From Algibacter mikhailovii (lineage in GTDB: Bacteria > Bacteroidota > Bacteroidia > Flavobacteriales > Flavobacteriaceae): a DNA stretch of 64,000 nt. Made by a program: the position numbers and the translations under genes. The number at the start of each line of letters is the position of its first letter. Positions within the stretch are counted from its first letter, which is position 1. This document shows positions 1-9,144 of this stretch, in pieces. The stretch lies in NCBI RefSeq assembly GCF_014651495.1, contig NZ_BMWZ01000007.1, forward strand, positions 62,001-126,000. Reading direction: 5' to 3'. The notes under the pieces were generated by a model. The model saw nothing but the letters and a program-made list of their open reading frames with translations. It did no database searches and had not been told where the DNA came from.

Positions 1-913
1 CCCCTTCATAAGCATACCACATATGGCCTTTGAAGATATCTGTTTTCTGGCATACAGCAGTTCCTTTTTCAGTGTATAATTTTGTATCGTTTTTAGGAAA
101 TGCCTTTAAGGCATCTAAATAGGTGTCCAACTCGTAGTTTAAACAGCATTTTAATTTACCGCATTGACCTGCTAATTTTTGTGGATTCAATGATAATTGC
201 TGATAACGTGCAGCTGATGTACTTACTGAACGAAAATCAGTCAACCATGTAGAGCAGCATAATTCACGCCCACAAGACCCAATACCACCAAGTCTCGCAG
301 CTTCTTGCCTGAACCCTACTTGTTTCATCTCAATTCGGGTTCTAAACTCACGCGCAAAAACTTTAATAAGTTCACGAAAATCTACCCGCTCCTCTGCGGT
401 GTAATAAAACGTAGCCTTACTTGCATCCCCTTGAAATTCAATATCTGAAATTTTCATAGACAGTTTCAAATCAATGGCGAATTGACGTGCCTTAACCTTC
501 ATGGGTTCTTCCTTGTCTCTGGCAGCCGACCAAATATCAATATCTTTCTGAGATGCTTTTCGGTAAATTTTAAGAGCTTCTTCTGGCACTACTGGTATGT
601 TTTTGCGTTTCATTTGAACACGCACAAGCTCACCAGTAAGCGTTACCATTCCAATATCATGACCTGCCTTAGCCTGAGTTGCAACAACATCGCCTATACT
701 TAAGGTTAAATTTTCAGTATTAAGATAGTACTCTTTTCTACCATTTTTATAACGGACTTCAACCCAGTTAAAAGGTTTTTCTCCGTTAGGAAGAGACATG
801 TTTGATAACCAATCAAAAACGGTTAATTTATTGCAACTGTCTGTTCCACAAGTACCGTTATTTTTGCAACCCTTTGGAGAGCCGTCTTTAGTTGAGCAAC
901 TTGCGCAAGCCAT
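1..913 (-). CDS. ricT: RicT/PSP1-domain protein, 3' end cut by window edge
   Basis: The reading frame starts at the ATG at 913-911 and runs off the left edge, giving about 304 residues. The N-terminus is rich in cysteines (MACASCSTKDG, then KGCKNNGTCGTDSC). The central PSP1 region carries GSCGRELCCSTW and QCGKLKCCLNYE, the paired-cysteine signatures of the PSP1/YaaT (RicT) family. In Bacillus, RicT belongs to an Fe-S complex acting on RNase Y and development; its role in Bacteroidota is not established. It lies 116 bp downstream of the ferredoxin gene on the same strand and could share its transcript. The family call is firm, the function is not. Confidence 0.85.
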   Translation of the reverse strand, partial: MACASCSTKDGSPKGCKNNGTCGTDSCNKLTVFDWLSNMSLPNGEKPFNWVEVRYKNGRKEYYLNTENLTLSIGDVVATQAKAGHDIGMVTLTGELVRVQMKRKNIPVVPEEALKIYRKASQKDIDIWSAARDKEEPMKVKARQFAIDLKLSMKISDIEFQGDASKATFYYTAEERVDFRELIKVFAREFRTRIEMKQVGFRQEAARLGGIGSCGRELCCSTWLTDFRSVSTSAARYQQLSLNPQKLAGQCGKLKCCLNYELDTYLDALKAFPKNDTKLYTEKGTAVCQKTDIFKGHMWYAYEG

Positions 914-1029
914 ATTTTATATATTGAATTCGCTAATAATTAAATTATTACGAATGGAAGTTCATACCTTTTTTCTAATCTGTAAATATATGATTATTAT
1001 CAGGACTTAAAAAGGAAGATTACAACAAC

Positions 1030-1260
1030 TTAGACCTGCTTAACAGATATAATCTTTACAGGGCAGGCCTTTGCCGCATTGTCTGATGGCTCAAAAATTA
1101 ACTCGTCATTTGATTTTAAAGTAAAAAAACCCTTTTTGTCATTGGCATGTAATAAAACGCTCTTTCCATCCTTCTTAGACATCTGGAACTGATCTGGCGC
1201 TAGCTCTACGCAGTAATTACAGCCAATACATTTTTTTCGTTGTAGTGTGATGACCACCAT
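1030..1260 (-). CDS. Small single-cluster ferredoxin
   Basis: This 76-residue protein has Cys11, Cys14 and Cys17 (CIGCNYC) and a distant Cys66-Pro67, the pattern of a short ferredoxin holding one [4Fe-4S] or [3Fe-4S] cluster. There is no signal peptide, so it is cytoplasmic. Its ATG overlaps the trhP stop by one base (TAATG), which suggests translational coupling. From that linkage I infer that it supplies electrons to, or helps maintain, the Fe-S centre of the U32-family protein encoded just upstream. The physiological partner is not shown by sequence. Confidence 0.85.
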   Translation of the reverse strand: MVVITLQRKKCIGCNYCVELAPDQFQMSKKDGKSVLLHANDKKGFFTLKSNDELIFEPSDNAAKACPVKIISVKQV

Positions 1261-2504
1261 TAGGCTTCAACCTTATTTTCAATTAATTTATATAATTTAT
1301 CAGACTGCCGAATTCTAAAAGGCAGCTTCATGGTTATCATATCGCCTTTTGTGCCTTCACTTAATTTTTGATCGTTTACTAATAATTCTTCAACAACCAA
1401 TTCTTGTGCTCCTGTAGTTGGACCCGTAATTAAAATGGTATCACCAACGTTTATATTATACGCTTCAATCTTAAATTCCCCCACCTGGGCTTTTGGGAAA
1501 AAGTGCGTGCCTTTACCAATATAAACCTTCTTTTGTTTGGCATGAGATCCTGAACCTTTACTCCACTCACCTAATTTTTGTCCTAAATAATACCCACTCC
1601 AGAACCCTCTATTATAAACTGTTTCTAAAGTTTGCATCCATGAAATAACCTCATCTTTACCGTAGCTACCATTCTCAATACTATCAATAGCTTCGCGGTA
1701 GCATTTAATCACTTTAGCAACATATTCTGGTGCGCGTCCCCGCCCTTCAATTTTTAAAACCTTGATTCCAGCATCTACAACCTCATCCAAAAAATCAATG
1801 GTGCACAAATCTTTGGGAGACATGATATACTCGTTATCTAGCTCCATTTCAAAACCTGTTTCCTGATCAATGACCGTGTATTTTTTTCTACAGTTTTGCT
1901 TGCACGCTCCTCTGTTAGCAGAGGAGTTTTGAGAATGCAAACTCATATAACATTTCCCCGAAACAGCCATACACAGCGCACCATGTCCAAAAATTTCTAT
2001 TTCAACCAAATGTCCTGAAGGGCCTTTTATTTGCTCTTTTTCAATTTGCTCAGTTATCTTTTTTACTTGACGTAAACTCAATTCCCGACTCAACACCATA
2101 GTGTCGGCAAACATGGCATAAAACTTAACGGTTTCTATATTCGTAACATTAATTTGGGTTGAAATATGCACTTCCATCTGAGCTTCTCTGGCCATAGCAA
2201 TCACAGCTTGATCCATGGCTATGACAGCAATAATATTAGCCTCCTTAGCTTTATTTACTAAAGTTTTTACAATAGATAAATCGTGATCGTAAATAATTGT
2301 ATTAAGCGTTAAATAACTCCTTACGTTTTTTGACGCACAGCGGTTTGCTATTTCAGGCAAATCATCTAAAGTAAAGTTAATAGATGCTCGAGCGCGCATA
2401 TTGAGTTGTTCAACGCCAAAATAAACCGAATCTGCGCCATTATCTAAGGCGGCCTGCAACGACTCAAAGTTACCTGCAGGGGCCATTAATTCTATCTTTT
2501 GCAT
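1260..2504 (-). CDS. trhP: U32-family tRNA hydroxylation protein TrhP
   Basis: A 414-residue U32-family protein (old name peptidase U32). It opens with the typical MQKIELMAPAGNFESLQAAL and contains the four conserved cysteines of the family at about 178, 185, 201 and 205 (GALCMAVSGKCYMS; RGACKQNCR), expected to hold an Fe-S cluster. In E. coli, YegQ/TrhP makes 5-hydroxyuridine at tRNA position 34 using prephenate-derived chemistry. Here the gene follows trhO by 11 bp and precedes a ferredoxin gene by a one-base overlap, which favours TrhP over the U32 relatives RlhA or UbiU/V. It is somewhat shorter than the E. coli protein (about 450 residues). Confidence 0.82.
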   Translation of the reverse strand: MQKIELMAPAGNFESLQAALDNGADSVYFGVEQLNMRARASINFTLDDLPEIANRCASKNVRSYLTLNTIIYDHDLSIVKTLVNKAKEANIIAVIAMDQAVIAMAREAQMEVHISTQINVTNIETVKFYAMFADTMVLSRELSLRQVKKITEQIEKEQIKGPSGHLVEIEIFGHGALCMAVSGKCYMSLHSQNSSANRGACKQNCRKKYTVIDQETGFEMELDNEYIMSPKDLCTIDFLDEVVDAGIKVLKIEGRGRAPEYVAKVIKCYREAIDSIENGSYGKDEVISWMQTLETVYNRGFWSGYYLGQKLGEWSKGSGSHAKQKKVYIGKGTHFFPKAQVGEFKIEAYNINVGDTILITGPTTGAQELVVEELLVNDQKLSEGTKGDMITMKLPFRIRQSDKLYKLIENKVEA

Positions 2505-2515
2505 ACGTTTCAGGA

Positions 2516-3589
2516 TTATTTTTTATCCACTTTGAACGTTTCAAAAATATTTCGTAAATCTTTTTTATAGGGTAAGTGGTCTGCACGTCCTTTTTTGAAA
2601 ATATCATTGCTATTTCCCTGTCCCTTCCGAAGTGCTTTTTGTTCTTCAAAAGGTAAGGCATGAATGTCCTTGCAATTTGTAGAACAGCAATTATTCATTT
2701 CTGCTTTACACGCATCACATTGAATAAATAATAAATGACAAGCATCATTAGCACAATTGGTATGGACATCAAAAGGAGTGCCGCACTGATGGCAATTTGC
2801 TATCACATCATCACTAATTTTTTCAGCACGACGTTCATCAAAAACAAAATTCTTGCCTATGAATTTATTTTCAAGATTTTTTTCATTTATCTGTCGCGTA
2901 TATTCTATAATGCCGCCTTCTAATTGATAGACATTTTTAAATCCTTTGTGCTTAAAATAAGCACTAGCCTTTTCGCAACGAATACCACCGGTGCAATACA
3001 TCACTAAGTTTTTATCTTCCTTATGATCTTTCAAGTCATCTTCAATAATATCCAAAGATTCCCTGAAGGTATCCACATCTGGTGTCACAGCGTTTTTAAA
3101 ATGGCCTATCTCACTTTCGTAATGGTTACGCATATCAACCAATACCGTTTTTTCATCTTCTATAAGTTCATTAAAAGCATCAGCGCCAACATGAATTCCT
3201 TTATTGGTAACATCAAACGTTTCATCATTTAAACCATCTGCTACAATTTTGTTACGCACTTTTACCTTTAGTTTTAGAAAAGACATATTATCTTGCTCTA
3301 CAGCAATGTTTAATCTGATATCTTTAAGAAAATCTCTGGTATCTAAATGCGCTTTGAATTCATTAAATCGATCTGCTGGCAGTGATAACTGGCCGTTAAT
3401 ACCTTCGGTAGCCACATAAATACGACCCAAAACGTCTAATTTATCCCAGACAATAAATAATTGATCTCTAAACTCTTGAGGATTGCCAATTTTGGCATAT
3501 TGATAAAAAGAAAGTGTTAATCGATCTTTACCTGCTTTCTCGATTAATTCTGCTCTTTCTTTTGCGCTTAACTTATTGTACAGTTGCAT
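2516..3589 (-). CDS. trhO: Rhodanese-type O2-dependent tRNA uridine hydroxylase TrhO
   Basis: A 357-residue UPF0176/YceA-type protein. Residues 1-110 form the N-terminal domain, and residues about 135-230 are a rhodanese domain with VDMRNHYESEIGHF and the loop CTGGIRCEK (Cys199 as likely catalytic residue). The C-terminal part carries many cysteines (NCHQCGTPFD, QCDACKAEMNNCC), a probable zinc site usual in this family. E. coli TrhO hydroxylates uridine 34 of tRNA using oxygen. It is the first gene of an operon with trhP and a ferredoxin gene; a -7 box lies about 60 bp upstream. Confidence 0.88.
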   Translation of the reverse strand: MQLYNKLSAKERAELIEKAGKDRLTLSFYQYAKIGNPQEFRDQLFIVWDKLDVLGRIYVATEGINGQLSLPADRFNEFKAHLDTRDFLKDIRLNIAVEQDNMSFLKLKVKVRNKIVADGLNDETFDVTNKGIHVGADAFNELIEDEKTVLVDMRNHYESEIGHFKNAVTPDVDTFRESLDIIEDDLKDHKEDKNLVMYCTGGIRCEKASAYFKHKGFKNVYQLEGGIIEYTRQINEKNLENKFIGKNFVFDERRAEKISDDVIANCHQCGTPFDVHTNCANDACHLLFIQCDACKAEMNNCCSTNCKDIHALPFEEQKALRKGQGNSNDIFKKGRADHLPYKKDLRNIFETFKVDKK

Positions 3590-3649
3590 GCTATACTAAT
3601 TTTTAAGGTTAAAGTCGCACACGGCGACATAAAGAAATATTTTAATGGG

Positions 3650-3657
3650 CAAAAATA
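3650..3657 (-). promoter_or_regulatory. -7 promoter box for the trhO operon
   Basis: On the minus strand the bases read TATTTTTG, an exact fit to the Bacteroidota -7 consensus TAnnTTTG. It lies 60 bp before the trhO start. No clear TTTG -33 box was seen. Confidence 0.5.
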
Positions 3658-3689
3658 CAATTTTAAAAGTTTGAATCCATTTTTGCCAT

Positions 3690-3721
3690 AAAAAAAAGCA
3701 CTTAAATCATTATTTAAGTGC
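3690..3721 (-). terminator. Orphan terminator-like hairpin upstream of trhO
   Basis: Perfect 10-bp arms GCACTTAAAT and ATTTAAGTGC are separated by four bases. On the minus strand the hairpin is followed by eight T residues. No gene on the minus strand lies directly upstream of it, so it either ends a short unrecognised transcript or shields trhO from antisense reading through recA. Confidence 0.5.
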
Positions 3722-3961
3722 CCTTTCAAGTTAGTTTGAGTTAGTCGTATAGAATTTATTTTGATACTTTGGATAGCAAAAAAACTTCTTACTTATTAGT
3801 AAGATACATGAGTTTAAAAAAGGTTGCGTCTAAAGCAAAGAATTATTTTTTAACACCATTTTTTATGAGCTGAATTTTAAAAATTTATGTTGAAAACTAT
3901 TATTGTGATATGACGAAAGATATAGTAATTTAGCATTCGTAATTCAGAAAAAATTAGAGCA

Positions 3962-4963
3962 ATGAGCAATGAAAAAGACGCTAAATTAAAGGCGCTTAAA
4001 CTTACATTAGACAAATTAGATAAAGCTTACGGTAAAGGCACCGTGATGAAAATGAGTGATGCGGCTATACAGGATGTAGAGGCAATTTCTTCGGGCTCAT
4101 TAGGTTTAGATATCGCTTTAGGCGTTGGGGGGTATCCTCGCGGCAGAGTTATTGAAATTTATGGTCCAGAATCATCAGGTAAAACAACCCTTACCCTACA
4201 TGCAATTGCTGAAGCTCAAAAAGCAGGAGGTATTGCTGCTTTTATTGATGCCGAGCATGCTTTTGATAGATTTTATGCTGAAAAATTAGGTGTAGATATT
4301 GATAACTTAATCATATCACAACCTGACAATGGGGAGCAAGCTTTAGAAATTGCTGACAATTTGATTCGTTCAGGTGCTATTGATATTGTTGTTATTGATT
4401 CAGTTGCTGCTTTAACACCAAAAAGTGAAATAGAAGGCGAAATGGGAGATTCAAAAATGGGACTTCATGCGCGTTTAATGTCTCAAGCATTGAGAAAATT
4501 AACAGCTTCTATTAGCAAAACCAACTGTACCGTAATTTTCATTAACCAATTACGTGAAAAAATTGGTGTAATGTTTGGAAACCCTGAAACAACAACAGGA
4601 GGTAATGCTCTTAAATTTTATGCTTCTGTAAGACTAGACATTAGACGCTCTACTCAAATAAAAAGCACCGATGGTGGCGTTATGGGAAATAAAACTAGAG
4701 TTAAGGTGGTTAAAAACAAAGTGGCACCGCCTTTTAAAATGGCTGAATTCGATATTATGTATGGCGAAGGTGTTTCTAAAGTTGGTGAAATTTTAGACTT
4801 GGCTGTAGACTTTGAAGTTGTAAAAAAGAGCGGTTCTTGGTTTAGTTATGAAGACACCAAATTAGGACAAGGTAGAGATGCCGTAAAAGCACTTATAAAA
4901 GACAATCCAGAACTCATGGATGAACTTGAAGCTAAAGTACGAACACTAGTTTCAGAAAAATAA
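3962..4963 (+). CDS. recA: Recombinase RecA
   Basis: This 333-residue protein matches RecA along its length. Walker A is GPESSGKT at residues 68-75; further signatures are [24 protein letters not shown]-type loop L2 and [11 protein letters not shown] in the core. RecA coats single-stranded DNA, drives strand exchange and triggers LexA-type cleavage. The C-terminal acidic tail is short, which accounts for the modest length. The gene is monocistronic: the next gene starts 230 bp on, after a clear terminator. Confidence 0.98.
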   Translation: MSNEKDAKLKALKLTLDKLDKAYGKGTVMKMSDAAIQDVEAISSGSLGLDIALGVGGYPRGRVIEIYGPESSGKTTLTLHAIAEAQKAGGIAAFIDAEHAFDRFYAEKLGVDIDNLIISQPDNGEQALEIADNLIRSGAIDIVVIDSVAALTPKSEIEGEMGDSKMGLHARLMSQALRKLTASISKTNCTVIFINQLREKIGVMFGNPETTTGGNALKFYASVRLDIRRSTQIKSTDGGVMGNKTRVKVVKNKVAPPFKMAEFDIMYGEGVSKVGEILDLAVDFEVVKKSGSWFSYEDTKLGQGRDAVKALIKDNPELMDELEAKVRTLVSEK

Positions 4964-4970
4964 TTAAAAA

Positions 4971-4996
4971 ACCCCGTTAGTTCGGGGTTTTTTTTT
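4971..4996 (+). terminator. recA intrinsic terminator
   Basis: Arms ACCCCG and CGGGGT with a six-base loop are followed by a run of eight T residues, seven bases after the recA stop. Confidence 0.9.
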
Positions 4997-5193
4997 GATT
5001 TCACGCAACCTTTTTAAATATTATTCATCTTCATTATACAACATGTATAGATGACTAGTTTTGCCTTTAGTGAAAAATTTATTGTAATTTGCTAGAGGTT
5101 TGATTTCTAGGCGAAATAATCTTAACTGAATTTTGTCTTTTACTTTCACAAAAGTATTCAGGACCGAATCAATTGATGAGTATTAATTAATAC

Positions 5194-5745
5194 ATGTTTA
5201 ATTTGGGTTTAGAACAACTCATAGAAAATTGTAAAAAGCAAAATACGAAAGCACAAGGTGAATTGTACAAGCTGTTTTCCAGCAAACTTTTCGCCATATG
5301 CTTGAAGTATTCGCGAAATCGCATGGAAGCAGAAGATAACCTGCAAGATGCGTTTTTAATAATTTTCAATAAAATTGAACAGTTCAAAAATAAGGGCTCA
5401 TTTGAAGGCTGGTTGAAACGTATTACCGTAAATACCGTTTTACAGCGTTATAGAAATGAAAAGGTTTTTGAACTTATTAAAGAAAATACAATTGAGGATG
5501 TTACAGTAGATATTGAAGAAGATACTATTTCTATTGATTATTTATTGGAAATCATTCAAGAGTTACCGGATAGGTATAGGTTAATATTTAACCTTTATGT
5601 TTTGGATGGATATTCGCATAAAGAAATTGCAAAAATGCTAGACATAAATTTAGGAACCTCTAAGTCAAATTTAGCACGAGCTAGACAAATATTAAGACAA
5701 ACTATCGCGGATTTTAAAATTGCGCAGCAGTCACAGTCATTATAA
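5194..5745 (+). CDS. ECF RNA polymerase sigma factor
   Basis: A 183-residue sigma-70 family protein with regions 2 and 4 only. Region 2 is seen in AEDNLQDAFLIIFNKIEQF and GSFEGWLKRITVN (residues about 45-85); region 4 in LPDRYRLIFNLYVLDGYSHKEIA with a helix-turn-helix near 145-170. The stop codon directly abuts the start of the next gene, a membrane-anchored probable anti-sigma factor, so the two form a sigma/anti-sigma pair. The regulon cannot be read from the sequence. Confidence 0.92.
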   Translation: MFNLGLEQLIENCKKQNTKAQGELYKLFSSKLFAICLKYSRNRMEAEDNLQDAFLIIFNKIEQFKNKGSFEGWLKRITVNTVLQRYRNEKVFELIKENTIEDVTVDIEEDTISIDYLLEIIQELPDRYRLIFNLYVLDGYSHKEIAKMLDINLGTSKSNLARARQILRQTIADFKIAQQSQSL

Positions 5746-7224
5746 ATGAGTGAAAAGAAACATATTGACAGAGTATTTCAGGAAAGCTTTAAGGACTTTG
5801 AAGTTTCTCCTAGAGATGCCGTTTGGGCAAATATCGAAGCTGAACTTAAGAAGAAGAATAAGAAGCGTCGTGTTATTCCTGTTTGGTGGCGCTATGCTGG
5901 CGTTGCAGCTGTACTCCTTTTGTTTCTGTCTTTAGGTGGTATGTATTTTAACAATACTAAGTCTAATACAAATTATCAAATTGTTGACGATAACTCCATC
6001 GAAAACAAGACTAATTCTGACACCAACTCTCCCATTCAATTAGGTGATACAGGCACCAGTAATACGTTTATAACGAAAAATAATTCAGCAGAACCAGCTG
6101 ACCATTCAGAGGTATTGCCACAAGAATCTTCAGCTATCGCAGTTTCAAATTCTGAAGTTATTGCTAAAACTCCAGTTTCTGTAAATAATAATTCGAATAA
6201 ACCTGAGCCAAACAAGAATACTTCTTTCGAGGAGTCCATTGCTTTGACAAACACCCCTAATGGTAGTAGTGCCATCGCAAATTCCAAAACTGACGAATCC
6301 ATTAAAACAGATGACTTTAATACGCCTTTAGTCGACGATAAAAAACAAAATGAACTCATAGCAGGAAATTCTAAAAACAATATTGCCCTTAATGACAATG
6401 ACAGGATAAAAGAACTTCCTGAAAACAACATTCAAAACAACTCAAAACAAAAAAACAGTTTAACCATAGAAGAGGCTTTAGATAAAAACAAAGATGTTAT
6501 TGCCGATAACACCCCTGAAAGCAGGTGGAGCGTAGCACCAAATATTGCACCGGTTTATTTTAACACGCTAAATGAAGGATCTTCAATAGATAACCAGTTC
6601 AACTCGAATTCTAAAACAGGAGACGTAAACATGAGTTATGGTATCGCAACAAGCTATGCTTTAAACAAAAAACTTAAAATTCGATCTGGAATTAATAAAG
6701 TAAATTTAGGCTATAATACCAATGACGTGGTTGTTTTTCAAACTACTTCAGGTAGCAGTAGTAGCTCCTTAAAAAATGTTGACAAATCTGCTTCTAGTAT
6801 AGCGGTTGGTAGTAGTCAAAATTTAGAAAGCAATGCTTCGGCACCCCCTATTTCAGACATAAACACCTCCATTAATCAATCCTTTGGATATATTGAAGTA
6901 CCGCTTGAAATTCAATATACTTTTATTGACAAAAGATTAGGCCTTAATGTAATTGGAGGTTTTAGCTCATTCTTTCTAGATAGCAACGAGATCTATTCTG
7001 AAAGAGATAATGGTGTAAAAACATACTTAGGGGAGGCTAATAATATTAATGATGTTAGCTACAGTGCGAATTTTGGGCTTGGCTTAAATTATAGGTTTAC
7101 CAAGAAAATTGATTTGAATTTAGAACCTACATTTAAATATCAATTTAATACATTTAGTAATACTACTGGTGATTTCACACCCTTCTTCATTGGTGTTTAT
7201 ACAGGATTTGCCATAAAATTTTGA
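5746..7224 (+). CDS. Probable dual-membrane-spanning anti-sigma factor
   Basis: A 492-residue protein with an unusual layout. Residues 1-45 look cytoplasmic and charged (FQESFKDFEVSPRDAVWANI, a plausible sigma-binding segment). Residues about 46-68 form one inner-membrane helix. Residues about 70-255 are a low-complexity Asn/Ser/Thr/Lys linker long enough to cross the periplasm. Residues about 258-492 have alternating beta-strand character ending in FIGVYTGFAIKF, like a small outer-membrane barrel. Dual-membrane-spanning anti-sigma factors of this design have been described in Bacteroides thetaiotaomicron. It starts with no gap after the sigma gene. The topology is inferred from sequence. Confidence 0.72.
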   Translation: MSEKKHIDRVFQESFKDFEVSPRDAVWANIEAELKKKNKKRRVIPVWWRYAGVAAVLLLFLSLGGMYFNNTKSNTNYQIVDDNSIENKTNSDTNSPIQLGDTGTSNTFITKNNSAEPADHSEVLPQESSAIAVSNSEVIAKTPVSVNNNSNKPEPNKNTSFEESIALTNTPNGSSAIANSKTDESIKTDDFNTPLVDDKKQNELIAGNSKNNIALNDNDRIKELPENNIQNNSKQKNSLTIEEALDKNKDVIADNTPESRWSVAPNIAPVYFNTLNEGSSIDNQFNSNSKTGDVNMSYGIATSYALNKKLKIRSGINKVNLGYNTNDVVVFQTTSGSSSSSLKNVDKSASSIAVGSSQNLESNASAPPISDINTSINQSFGYIEVPLEIQYTFIDKRLGLNVIGGFSSFFLDSNEIYSERDNGVKTYLGEANNINDVSYSANFGLGLNYRFTKKIDLNLEPTFKYQFNTFSNTTGDFTPFFIGVYTGFAIKF

Positions 7225-7237
7225 TGGCATCCCATTC

Positions 7238-7987
7238 TCAGCTATTTACTTTTGGATTAAAAACTTGAAGCTGTTTCAATATAACCTCTTTAGTTTCATC
7301 TTTTAAAGGCTTTGTGTCCTCAATACCCAATCCTTTCGTTGTAATAAATTCATGCATTTTTACACGCATTATTCCAGGGCCTCCACTAAAGAAAGTATAA
7401 GACAATCGCTTTTTATTATCTGCAAATGTTATAGGCACAAGAGGAATTTGATGATTAATAGCTAAACGAAAGGCTCCATTTTGAAATTCATCCAATTCAA
7501 TATGCTCTTCAGGAACCCCACCTTCTGGAAAAATACAAATACTCAAGCCCGATTGCAACCTTTTTTGAGCTCTTAAAAACACGGCATGCCTACTTTTTGG
7601 TGAACTCCTATCAACCAGAATACAGGTTCTTTTATAAAAGAATCCAAACAATGGTATTTTTGCTAATTCAGCCTTCCCCACAAATACAAACGGGTTTTTT
7701 ACAGTAACCAACATAAGCATTATATCTGCCATGGAGGTATGATTAGCAACAAACATATAGCTTTCATGCGCCTTAGGAATTTCATCCCGATTAATGCTAT
7801 AGGTAAATCCCATTCCGAGAAGAATAAACTTGGCCCAAAAACGCGCTAATCTAAAAAAGAGGGGATACCATGATTCCTTTGAAATTGAAATTAATAGAAT
7901 AGGAAACAATACAAGTATTGGTAAAGTTACCAAAACATAAAACCAAATGCGATAAAGCGTCCAAAATATGTATTTCAAAATTTTCAT
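7238..7987 (-). CDS. plsC: 1-acyl-glycerol-3-phosphate acyltransferase-type protein
   Basis: A 249-residue membrane-bound acyltransferase. The catalytic HX4D motif is His83-Asp88 in NHTSMAD, and the substrate-binding motif is FPEGG at 153-157 (usually FPEGT). Two N-terminal hydrophobic segments (residues about 8-35 and 50-62) anchor it. The family transfers an acyl chain to lysophosphatidic acid in phospholipid synthesis; ornithine-lipid acyltransferases look similar and cannot be excluded. A TACTTTTA element (one base from TAnnTTTG) ends only six bases before the ATG. The gene points away from trpS and towards the anti-sigma gene. Confidence 0.85.
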   Translation of the reverse strand: MKILKYIFWTLYRIWFYVLVTLPILVLFPILLISISKESWYPLFFRLARFWAKFILLGMGFTYSINRDEIPKAHESYMFVANHTSMADIMLMLVTVKNPFVFVGKAELAKIPLFGFFYKRTCILVDRSSPKSRHAVFLRAQKRLQSGLSICIFPEGGVPEEHIELDEFQNGAFRLAINHQIPLVPITFADNKKRLSYTFFSGGPGIMRVKMHEFITTKGLGIEDTKPLKDETKEVILKQLQVFNPKVNS

Positions 7988-8136
7988 GCGCCCTAAAAGT
8001 ACTATTATAAATTGATTATTTTTAAGACACCTAAACTAAAAATATTGATATATGGCATACTTATTCGAGTCACACAGAAATGCTCGATTTAATTAAAGTA
8101 CTTATTGTCTCTTTTTTTTATTGGAGAACTTATCTT

Positions 8137-8144
8137 TAAATTTG
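8137..8144 (+). promoter_or_regulatory. -7 promoter box for trpS
   Basis: TAAATTTG fits TAnnTTTG exactly and ends 17 bp before the trpS ATG. No good -33 box was seen at 19-21 bp. Confidence 0.5.
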
Positions 8145-8161
8145 CGCCTTATTAAAAAACT

Positions 8162-9130
8162 ATGGCGCGCATACTTACAGGAATACAAAGTACAGGAACA
8201 CCTCATCTAGGAAATATTTTAGGAGCTATACTTCCTGCTATTAAAATGGCAGAAGACCCGCAAAATGATTCTTTTTTATTCATTGCAAATTTGCACACCT
8301 TAACGCAAATTAAGGACGCAAATGTACTGCGTGAAAACACTTATTCCACAGCGGCCACTTGGCTAGCATTTGGTTTAGATGTCAATAAGACTGTATTTTA
8401 CAGACAAAGTGATATTCCTCAGGTCACAGAATTATCTTGGTATCTCAGTTGTTTTTTTCCTTACCAACGTTTAACGTTAGCACATAGTTTTAAAGATAAA
8501 GCCGATAGACTGGAAGATGTTAATACTGGTTTATTCACTTATCCAATGCTTATGGCGGCTGATATTTTATTATATGACGCCGAGATTATTCCTGTTGGAA
8601 AAGATCAATTGCAACATATTGAAATGACACGTGATGTAGCCTCGCGCTTTCAAGCAAAAGTTGGTGAAACCTTTGTATTGCCAAAAGGCAAAATTCAAGA
8701 GAATACCATGTTGATTCCTGGAACTGATGGTGAAAAAATGAGTAAAAGTAGAAACAATACCATCAATATTTTTCTAACGGACAAAAAGTTACGCAAACAA
8801 ATTATGGGTATTCAAACCGATAGCACACCTCTTGAAGATCCAAAAGACTGGAAAACATGTAACTGTTTCGCTATATACAACTTATTGGCTAACGCATCCC
8901 AAATTGAAGCTATGAAAGCTAATTATGAAAATGGCAATTATGGTTATGGTCATGCAAAACAAGCACTTTATGAACTCATCGTGGAAAAATTTGCTGTTCA
9001 ACGCGAAAAGTATAACTACTTTATGAACAATCTTGAGGAGGTTGATAAAGCATTAGCCATTGGAGCCCAAAAAGCAAGCATAGTAGCCAATACTGTTTTA
9101 AAACGAGTTAGAGAAAAAGTTGGTTATTAA
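8162..9130 (+). CDS. trpS: Tryptophanyl-tRNA synthetase
   Basis: A 322-residue class I synthetase. The HIGH-type signature is TPHLGN at residues 13-18, and the KMSKS loop is exactly KMSKS at 192-196 (GEKMSKSRN). GKDQLQHIEMTRD is the tryptophan/adenylate site typical of TrpRS. It charges tRNA-Trp. It is transcribed from its own promoter; the secreted SPOR protein gene starts 14 bp after the stop and may be co-transcribed. Confidence 0.97.
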   Translation: MARILTGIQSTGTPHLGNILGAILPAIKMAEDPQNDSFLFIANLHTLTQIKDANVLRENTYSTAATWLAFGLDVNKTVFYRQSDIPQVTELSWYLSCFFPYQRLTLAHSFKDKADRLEDVNTGLFTYPMLMAADILLYDAEIIPVGKDQLQHIEMTRDVASRFQAKVGETFVLPKGKIQENTMLIPGTDGEKMSKSRNNTINIFLTDKKLRKQIMGIQTDSTPLEDPKDWKTCNCFAIYNLLANASQIEAMKANYENGNYGYGHAKQALYELIVEKFAVQREKYNYFMNNLEEVDKALAIGAQKASIVANTVLKRVREKVGY

Positions 9131-9144
9131 TTAAACCTAAACAT

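Larger units (their letters stand above)
3590..3961. other. 372-bp divergent intergenic region between trhO and recA
   Basis: The region holds the trhO promoter box and two hairpins that are followed by T tracts only when read on the minus strand (3698-3721 and 3788-3803). No open frame of note was found. The recA promoter must lie near 3900-3950, but no exact TAnnTTTG box is visible there. Confidence 0.6.

Noticed and set aside
482-1010. Two plus-strand open frames
   Set aside because: They lie opposite ricT, which has clear PSP1 motifs; their translations have no family features.
1260-2504. Collagenase-type peptidase U32
   Set aside because: The old peptidase name is not supported; the four cysteines and the trhO neighbour fit the tRNA hydroxylation role.
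6036-6431. 131-residue minus-strand open frame
   Set aside because: It is antisense to the Asn/Ser-rich linker of the anti-sigma protein; codon bias of the linker explains the open frame.
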